In this document: positions 58,978 through 64,000 of the stretch, one piece after another
How positions within the stretch are numbered: position 1 is the first letter of the stretch
Layout: each line of letters begins with the position of its first letter
Assembly (NCBI RefSeq): GCF_022026395.1
Contig: NZ_CP041767.1
Span: 3,318,501-3,382,500, forward strand
Origin: Brevibacillus brevis
GTDB lineage: Bacteria > Bacillota > Bacilli > Brevibacillales > Brevibacillaceae
Reading direction: 5' to 3'
DNA length: 64,000 nucleotides
Position numbers and translations under genes: made by a program
The notes under the pieces: generated by a model
Databases searched by the model: none
Seen by the model: only the letters and a program-made list of their open reading frames with translations
Told to the model about the DNA's origin: nothing

Positions 58978-59601
58978 TTATTTTCCCTCCCAACGATCCA
59001 ATGCCTCTCGATAAGCGCTGGCTGCTGACTTGGCATCAGTTGCATCTGTGATCCCTGATAAGACAGCAATGCCCGCACACCCAGCTTCCAAAACTTGCGC
59101 GGTCCGGTCCGGTGTGATACCACCGAGTCCGATAATCGGCACATGCCATCTTGCCGTCATTTGCGCAAGTTCGATTGTTCCTCTTGGTGCAAGACCTGGC
59201 TTCGAACCACTCGCAAAAATATGCCCGTAGAGCAAATAATCGACTTGTGCAGCAATGGCTTGCTGTGCTTCTTCCACGGAATGGACAGAACGCCCTATCC
59301 TTTGACCAGTCTTCAGTACCATTCTCGCGTCCGCAGGAGACAGGCTATGGTATGCCAGGTGAACACCAGCACAACCCGACGCAGCAGCCACATCCACCCG
59401 ATCATTCACGATCAAGGACGAAAGGGGGATGACATTCGCCAATGCCTTTACCCAGTCCATGCATTCCTTTGCGGTACGCTGTTTTTCCCGTATGTGTAAA
59501 AAGTTCATACCACCTGCATAAGCAGCTTCTGCCATTCGCAATACCTCATCAAGCGAATGCCGTCCGCTTGTAATCACATGCAGCTCACGAGTGCTTGACA
59601 T
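58978..59601 (-). CDS. tenI: TenI-like thiazole tautomerase
   Basis: 207 residues from the ATG at 59601. ThiE-like barrel with IREKQRTAKE, LIVNDRVDVA, GVHLAYHSL (the catalytic His of TenI lies in this strand), YGHIFASGSKPG and GLGGIT. TenI aromatises the thiazole tautomer and lacks synthase activity; the His-rich HLAYHSL and the presence of a separate ThiE support this. The gene overlaps the preceding gene by 17 nt; the alternative GTG start at 59613 lies only 2 nt from GGAGGCG. Confidence 0.88.
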   Translation of the reverse strand: MSSTRELHVITSGRHSLDEVLRMAEAAYAGGMNFLHIREKQRTAKECMDWVKALANVIPLSSLIVNDRVDVAAASGCAGVHLAYHSLSPADARMVLKTGQRIGRSVHSVEEAQQAIAAQVDYLLYGHIFASGSKPGLAPRGTIELAQMTARWHVPIIGLGGITPDRTAQVLEAGCAGIAVLSGITDATDAKSAASAYREALDRWEGK

Positions 59602-59947
59602 TAGGTTGGACACCGCCTCCAGCGAGTGCTGTCACACATTCCTGCAGCCATTGTGTCGTTCGGTCTTCTTTGTCCGTCGGCGACTGAGCCAACAGCTCAA
59701 TTACAAGTCGACGCAAGAAAAAAGCTTGTTGCACGGTAAGTGGAAAAGTAAGATTTTTCGGCTTGGTTTCCTGTTTCTCCAACGTCTCTACGCCCGCCAG
59801 CAAAATATCACCGATGGACTCCACGAGTTCGCGAACCTGCTCATTTTGCTTCAATTCGTCATAGCAGCCATCATATAGTCTACACAAAAGTAAAAACGCC
59901 TGTGACGACAAGGTCACCGGCTGTACATTCTGCATCGGTTCCGTCAT
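59585..59947 (-). CDS. Hypothetical protein, 120 residues
   Basis: Family not recognised. Mostly helical soluble protein with no cofactor motif. The ATG has GGAGGG 6 nt upstream. Its stop lies inside the start region of tenI, so it is translationally coupled to the thiamine genes, but nothing in the sequence shows a thiamine role. Confidence 0.65.
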   Translation of the reverse strand: MTEPMQNVQPVTLSSQAFLLLCRLYDGCYDELKQNEQVRELVESIGDILLAGVETLEKQETKPKNLTFPLTVQQAFFLRRLVIELLAQSPTDKEDRTTQWLQECVTALAGGGVQPNVKHS

Positions 59948-60011
59948 ACGTTTCCCTCCACTCGCTAGAAAAACAAAATCTATTATATCACATCACGACC
60001 TGTATCCATGT

Positions 60012-60036
60012 AAAAAACCGCTGATTGCTCAGCGGT
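60012..60036 (-). terminator. Terminator of the 43-residue gene
   Basis: On the minus strand ACCGCTGA-GCAA-TCAGCGGT is followed by TTTTTAC. The stop codon TGA sits in the first arm. Confidence 0.85.
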
Positions 60037-60160
60037 CTTTTGCAGTTCCTTCATTTCGATCATTATGATTCGATTGTCGCAAATTTGTGTTGCGATCATT
60101 TTCATCCAGCGTTTTACCACGATTTTTCCCGAGGTCTTTGCTGTTGTTATTCTTCCCCAA
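60029..60160 (-). CDS. Small hydrophilic Asn-rich protein, 43 residues
   Basis: A TTG start at 60160 has TAGGAGGTGA about 5 nt upstream. The product (MGKNNNSKDL... ending GTAKDR) is very hydrophilic with Asn, Asp, Arg and Lys throughout and almost no hydrophobic residues. It has the look of the minor small acid-soluble spore proteins, but I cannot match it to a named Ssp family. The strong ribosome site and immediate terminator support a real gene. Confidence 0.55.
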   Translation of the reverse strand: MGKNNNSKDLGKNRGKTLDENDRNTNLRQSNHNDRNEGTAKDR

Positions 60161-60215
60161 TTGTTTCACCTCCTACGTCGTTCATAGGATAGCGTAACCA
60201 ATTCGGGTCACTTTA

Positions 60216-60632
60216 TTAGCTGGTTACGAGTAGTCTCTTGCGTTTGTAGATCGCATAGCCGATGGCAAACGGTACACGCCATCCGAACAAAAATGCCAGC
60301 GTAATGAAATAAGTCACACCTGCAAAAATAAGCGTAGTCGGTACACCAGTCCACAAGGAGCGGATCAGTAAGCCAATTGGTGCCGCTACTGTCCAAGTAA
60401 TCAGTGCCGATAATAATTGTCTGCCCGCAGATTCATACGTTCGTTGTCCGTAGCTCTTGAAAAGTAGAATCGCGATAATCCATCCCACGAGGAAAGGGGC
60501 TAATGTTTCGATAATCCCCATGGTCGTGACAGGGTAGTTATGAATGATTTTTCCGTAATAAACAAAAAGCACAAAGGCGATCAGATCCCCGAGCAACAAT
60601 AAATAGCCCGGCGTAGACAAACGCTGTCTCAT
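60216..60632 (-). CDS. DUF3054 family membrane protein
   Basis: 138 residues, four predicted membrane helices. It shows the family's LGDLIAFVLFVYYGKIIHN start and ETLAPFLVGWIIA second helix. Function unknown; it is found across Bacillales and Actinobacteria. Lone gene on the minus strand. Confidence 0.8.
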   Translation of the reverse strand: MRQRLSTPGYLLLLGDLIAFVLFVYYGKIIHNYPVTTMGIIETLAPFLVGWIIAILLFKSYGQRTYESAGRQLLSALITWTVAAPIGLLIRSLWTGVPTTLIFAGVTYFITLAFLFGWRVPFAIGYAIYKRKRLLVTS

Positions 60633-60726
60633 GTATACCCTCTTTTCCGGGTCTTGTCAGAGTAAACCCTCTTGGTTCACCCCTATTGTACACATGCTCT
60701 GAACGCCCTTCAATCAATCCAAGCCT

Positions 60727-61317
60727 TTATTCACCAAACAGCAACAATTGCAGCTTTTGCTTGGCTTCTGGCCATTCACGGTCAAGTATGCTGAAGTATA
60801 CCGAGTCGCGAATGTATCCATCTGGCATCACCATATGATTGCGCAGGACACCTTCTCGAATGCCACCTATTCGGGCAATGGCACGTTGCGAATTCAAATT
60901 GCGCGAATCTGTCTTGAGCTGTACGCGAATACATCCTAGCTGTTCAAAGCAGTGGCGCAAGAGAAGCCATTTACACTCTGTATTGACGCCCGTTTTCCAG
61001 ACAGATGGGGTCAGCCATGTAAACCCGATTTCCAATCCGCGATCCTTTTTCGCTATCCCTAAAAATCTCGTGCTTCCGATGATTTGCTCATCTGCTTTGC
61101 GAATGATGGCGAATGGCAATTCTGTTTGGGCTTGTTCATTTTTTAAAGCCTGCAGGATAAAAGCCTGAGCATCCTCTCTTGTTCGAATGGCAATGGACAT
61201 ATGCGGCCAAATCTCTTCGTATGCGCCTGCTTCCCAGATTCCGTCCACATGGGCCATTCTGAGCGGCTCCAATCGGACCAGCTTGCCTTCCAAGATTACA
61301 GGTTCAATGGTTAACAT
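60727..61317 (-). CDS. RimJ/RimL-type GNAT N-acetyltransferase
   Basis: 196 residues from the ATG at 61317 (AGAGGAGA upstream; a longer in-frame start at 61347 lacks one). GNAT_3 features: GKLVRLEPLRMAHVDGIWEA at the start, IIGSTRFLGIA, WLTPSVWKTGVNTECKWLLLRHCFEQLGCIRVQLKTD and the NLNSQRAIARIGGIREG acetyl-CoA region. Such enzymes acetylate ribosomal protein N-termini or small amines; the substrate is not predictable. Confidence 0.88.
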   Translation of the reverse strand: MLTIEPVILEGKLVRLEPLRMAHVDGIWEAGAYEEIWPHMSIAIRTREDAQAFILQALKNEQAQTELPFAIIRKADEQIIGSTRFLGIAKKDRGLEIGFTWLTPSVWKTGVNTECKWLLLRHCFEQLGCIRVQLKTDSRNLNSQRAIARIGGIREGVLRNHMVMPDGYIRDSVYFSILDREWPEAKQKLQLLLFGE

Positions 61318-61425
61318 GTCTGTCTCTCCTCTACTGTTCTGCTTCAATCATCAAACAGAACAGTTCCCCGAAATTTTTCCAATGATACGGGCTTGCGAGG
61401 ACGCTGTCAAGATAAAGATTTGAGG

Positions 61426-62952
61426 TTACGCTTCTTCACTGATAATGACTTGCTTCCCTCTGCGCTTTAAGAAGATAGGGATCAGCAACCACAGAAGCGC
61501 ACAAACCAGAAAAGCAGCAGAAAGCGGCTTTGTCAAAAAGATGGAAAAGTCACCATTCGAGGTGGTCAATGCTCTTCTCATGTTATTTTCAATCATCGGT
61601 CCCAACACAAGGCCGAGGACGAGCGGTGCCAGAGGAAAGTCGTTTTTCGTCAGGTAATAGCCAGCTACCCCACAAATCACAAGCAAAATCAAATCAAACG
61701 TACTAATTTGCACAGCGTACACTCCGAAAACGGAAATCGCGATAATGAGGGGAATCAGGAAATGGGACGGTGTTTCAATAATTTTGGCGAATACTTTAAC
61801 TAAGGGCATATTCAAAACGAGCAGCATTACATTCCCGATAAACATACTCGCAATTAAACCCCAAGCAATTTGCGGATGATCAGCGAATAAGAGGGGTCCC
61901 GGTTGTACGTTATACATCAGCAATGCACCCATTAAAATCGCAGTCGTACCAGACCCCGGTATACCCAACGTCAACAGTGGAATCATCGCACCACCAGACG
62001 CAGCATTGTTTGCAGACTCCGGCGCTGCTACACCAGCAATCGCTCCTTTTCCAAAACGGCTAGGATCTTTGCTCAGCTTTTTCTCAAAAATATACGAGAA
62101 GAACGATGCCAGGGTAGCACCAGCACCAGGCAAAACACCAATGAAAAATCCGAGCAACGAACCGCGTGCAATCGGTCCGGCACTTTCTTTTAGGTCTTGC
62201 TTGGAGGGCAGTACCCGCCCCACTTTAATAATTTCCTTTGAGGATTGATCGTCTTCGATAATCGTCTTGAACACTTCTCCAAGGGCAAACAAACCAACTG
62301 CTATCGTGAGGAACTCCAAGCCTTGGTACAAATCGGGAATATCGTATGTAAACCGCGCCACACCCGAAACGGTGTCCATCCCAATTGTCGCAAGCAAGAG
62401 TCCCATGACTGTCATAATGAGGGCTTTGGTCATCGACTTCCCCCCCAGTCCGCTGACCGCACACAAGCCGAGAAGCATGAGGGAGAAATATTCAGCAGGG
62501 CCGAATTTCAAAGCGAGATCGGATAATGGATCAGCCAAAAACACAAGAGCAATCAACGCCACGAGCCCCGCGACAAAAGAACCGATCGCTGCAATCGACA
62601 ACGCTGCACCAGCACGTCCCTGTTTGGCCATCTGATAGCCGTCCAATGTCGTAACGACAGAGGAGGATTCACCCGGTGTATTTAACAAAATGGATGTTGT
62701 GGAACCACCGTACATCGCGCCATAGTAAACGCCTGCCAACAAAATCAGTGCGCTAGCCGCCGCACTTTCAGGAGGTAAGCCAGAGGTCAAGGAAGCCGTA
62801 ACGGGCATCAATAACGCGACTCCGCTCATTGGACCGATGCCGGGAAGGACCCCTACCGCAGTACCGATCAGAACGCCAATAAAGGCAAAAACAAGATTAT
62901 GCCACTGTAGGGCAACGAGAAAACCATCCGCCAAAAATTGCAATGCACTCAT
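61426..62952 (-). CDS. tctA: Tripartite tricarboxylate transporter, large permease TctA
   Basis: 508 residues, about 11-12 membrane segments, TctA family. Conserved blocks: GVLPGIGPMSGVALLMP near residue 33, GVYYGAMYGGSTTSILLNTPGE near 75-95, GVAAPESANNAASGGAMIPLLTLGIPGSGTTAILMGAL near 305-345. It carries citrate-like carboxylates with TctB and the binding protein TctC. Last gene of the operon tctC-tctB-tctA. Confidence 0.95.
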   Translation of the reverse strand: MSALQFLADGFLVALQWHNLVFAFIGVLIGTAVGVLPGIGPMSGVALLMPVTASLTSGLPPESAAASALILLAGVYYGAMYGGSTTSILLNTPGESSSVVTTLDGYQMAKQGRAGAALSIAAIGSFVAGLVALIALVFLADPLSDLALKFGPAEYFSLMLLGLCAVSGLGGKSMTKALIMTVMGLLLATIGMDTVSGVARFTYDIPDLYQGLEFLTIAVGLFALGEVFKTIIEDDQSSKEIIKVGRVLPSKQDLKESAGPIARGSLLGFFIGVLPGAGATLASFFSYIFEKKLSKDPSRFGKGAIAGVAAPESANNAASGGAMIPLLTLGIPGSGTTAILMGALLMYNVQPGPLLFADHPQIAWGLIASMFIGNVMLLVLNMPLVKVFAKIIETPSHFLIPLIIAISVFGVYAVQISTFDLILLVICGVAGYYLTKNDFPLAPLVLGLVLGPMIENNMRRALTTSNGDFSIFLTKPLSAAFLVCALLWLLIPIFLKRRGKQVIISEEA

Positions 62953-62969
62953 GCTAATTTATCCCCTCC

Positions 62970-63437
62970 CTAGACGCCTAGCCAGGCAGGTAGTCCTGGA
63001 AGCGTACCTTTTAGCAAATGCACATAGATGACATAAACGCCTACTGAAAACAGCAAGGAAACGATTCCCGATTTCAGAACGCTTTTACTTCCCATCATGG
63101 TGAAGGCGAACATAAGGAAAGCAAAGCTCGAGATGACATAACCGAGTTTCTCCAACAACAATACATACAAGACTGTTGCTGCCAAAATCAATAAAAACCG
63201 CTTGTATCGCAGTGGACTCTGTGACTCGGATGAGGAAGCAGCCACGCCTTTCTTATAGGTCTCCCACAACAGTCGCAAGCTCAACAAGATCAGGATGATG
63301 CCAAGCCCAAATGGAAACATATTCGGCCCAACCTGACTGCCGTATGCACTAGACGAAATATTTTGACTTTCAGCGATAAAGAGTGCACCTACTAGCGCAA
63401 AAAACAGGCTGCCGATACGATCAAACATCAGGTTCAT
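62970..63437 (-). CDS. tctB: Tripartite tricarboxylate transporter, small membrane subunit TctB
   Basis: 155 residues with four membrane helices, TctB family, small and poorly conserved as usual. The start MNLMFDRIGSLFFALVGALF and GPNMFPFGLGIILILLSLRLLWE match the family plan. It lies 17 nt before tctA and after a hairpin that separates it from tctC. Confidence 0.9.
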   Translation of the reverse strand: MNLMFDRIGSLFFALVGALFIAESQNISSSAYGSQVGPNMFPFGLGIILILLSLRLLWETYKKGVAASSSESQSPLRYKRFLLILAATVLYVLLLEKLGYVISSFAFLMFAFTMMGSKSVLKSGIVSLLFSVGVYVIYVHLLKGTLPGLPAWLGV

Positions 63438-63456
63438 GTATACCTCCTAAGGTGTG

Positions 63457-63480
63457 GAAAAAGGAGGGGATGCCCCTCCT
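63457..63480 (-). terminator. Intra-operon terminator between tctC and tctB
   Basis: On the minus strand AGGAGGGG-CAT-CCCCTCCT is followed by TTTTTCC. It lies just after the tctC stop and would lower tctB/tctA expression relative to the binding protein. Confidence 0.8.
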
Positions 63481-63484
63481 CTCC

Positions 63485-64000
63485 CTACTTCGACATACCC
63501 AGTGATGTCAACAGTTCTTTGACCTGCTTATCTTGTTCGTCCAGGAATGCCGAGAAAGCAGCAGCGTCCTTGTACTCGCTTTCCCAACCGTTTGCCGCCA
63601 ATTCTTTTGTCCATGCCTCGTGCGTGGAAAGTTCTTTCAGCTTTGCATCCCAGTAGGCTTTTGCGTCTGCTGGCATATCAGCCGGTCCAAAGACCCCGCG
63701 CCAAATCGTGAACGTCGCATCTATGCCTTGCTCTTTTAACGTCGGAATCTCTTTCAAATCACCGCCGAGACGTTCATCAGAAGTAACGCCCAGTACACGG
63801 ATTTTACCTGCTTTCAAATATTCACCCACGCTGGAAGCATCCGTTGCAATGATATCCGCATTACCGCCCAACAAGGCTGCCATTGCTTCTCCGCCGCCAT
63901 CATAAGAGACGTACTTAACGCTTTTCGGATCAATTCCATACTTAGCTGCTGGCAATACCCCGATCAGATGATCCATCGATCCGGGAGCAGAGCCACCTGC
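63485..64000 (-). CDS. tctC: Tripartite tricarboxylate transporter substrate-binding protein TctC, partial
   Basis: C-terminal about 170 residues of a TctC/Bug-family binding protein; the start and signal peptide lie beyond the right edge. Visible family blocks are GGSAPGSMDHL, VSYDGGGEAMAALLGGNADIIA, KAGKIRVLGV and GVFGPADMPADAK. The substrate is a carboxylate, not otherwise predictable. Confidence 0.9.
   Translation of the reverse strand, partial: AGGSAPGSMDHLIGVLPAAKYGIDPKSVKYVSYDGGGEAMAALLGGNADIIATDASSVGEYLKAGKIRVLGVTSDERLGGDLKEIPTLKEQGIDATFTIWRGVFGPADMPADAKAYWDAKLKELSTHEAWTKELAANGWESEYKDAAAFSAFLDEQDKQVKELLTSLGMSK

Noticed and set aside
58978..59613. THI-box riboswitch upstream of the thiamine genes
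   Set aside because: I looked for the conserved CTGAGA and thi-box elements before the 59,585-59,947 gene and tenI and did not see them.
1..64000. CRISPR arrays, insertion sequences, prophage or attachment sites at the cluster edge
   Set aside because: No regularly spaced repeats, transposase or integrase frames were seen. The two tRNA genes next to the cluster show no nearby integrase or duplicated tRNA end that I could find.

Overview
The window looks like a Brevibacillus-type (low-GC Gram-positive, Paenibacillaceae) chromosome. Support comes from strong Shine-Dalgarno sites (AAGGAGG-type), TTG/GTG starts, a YycC-like protein, a sporulation-type PAS histidine kinase, and a very large NRPS/PKS locus of the kind carried by Brevibacillus brevis relatives. 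The genus call is an inference, not a search result.

Region 1 (1-42,939, all minus strand) is one giant biosynthetic operon read right to left from a good sigma-A promoter at 43,028-43,057. Gaps between genes are 1-41 nt, except the last one (about 125 nt, holding a hairpin), and the operon runs off the left edge. In transcription order: NRPS1 (C-A[Asn]-T-E), a KamA-family radical SAM protein, NRPS2 (C-A-T-C-VOC-VOC-degenerate C), a PLP aminotransferase, NRPS3 (A-T-C), NRPS4 (half C-A-T-C), NRPS5 (half C-A-T), PKS/NRPS (KS-MT-KR-ACP-C-A[Gly]-T-half C), a trans-acting malonyl acyltransferase, PKS2 (KS-ACP-BtrH-like), a free-standing BtrH-like protein, a free ACP, SbnA/SbnB/SbnI-like 2,3-diaminopropionate (Dap) genes, and a membrane serine peptidase of the ClbP/XcnG/ZmaM kind that is truncated by the window edge.

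Read together, the locus should build N-acyl-D-Asn-X2-X3-X4-X5-(C2, keto-reduced)-Gly-[release to an amine]. The acyl-D-Asn cap would be removed by the membrane peptidase during export (prodrug self-protection). Dap is made by the operon itself. There is no thioesterase; two BtrH-type cysteine acyltransferases are the best candidates for release or capping. As I recall edeine (beta-Tyr, isoserine, Dap, 2,6-diamino-7-hydroxyazelaic acid, Gly, polyamine), this module order fits an edeine-type peptide. A divergent BltD/EdeQ-like N-acetyltransferase at 43,238 is a plausible self-resistance gene. The edeine assignment is inference from colinearity and hand-read A-domain codes.

Region 2 (43.2-64 kb) is ordinary chromosome: tRNA-Leu and tRNA-Tyr with their own promoter and terminator, small proteins, a ResA/CcdA thiol-redox pair, a MarR-RND-membrane fusion efflux operon with palindromic operators, a DesK/LiaS-type two-component system with two tandem 16-bp palindromes in its promoter, a soluble PAS histidine kinase with a leader region, an IsdG/HmoA-like monooxygenase, ThiE and TenI, small hypothetical genes, a RimJ/RimL-type acetyltransferase, and a tripartite tricarboxylate transporter operon (tctC-tctB-tctA) cut by the right edge. 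No CRISPR array, insertion sequence, prophage or rRNA was seen.
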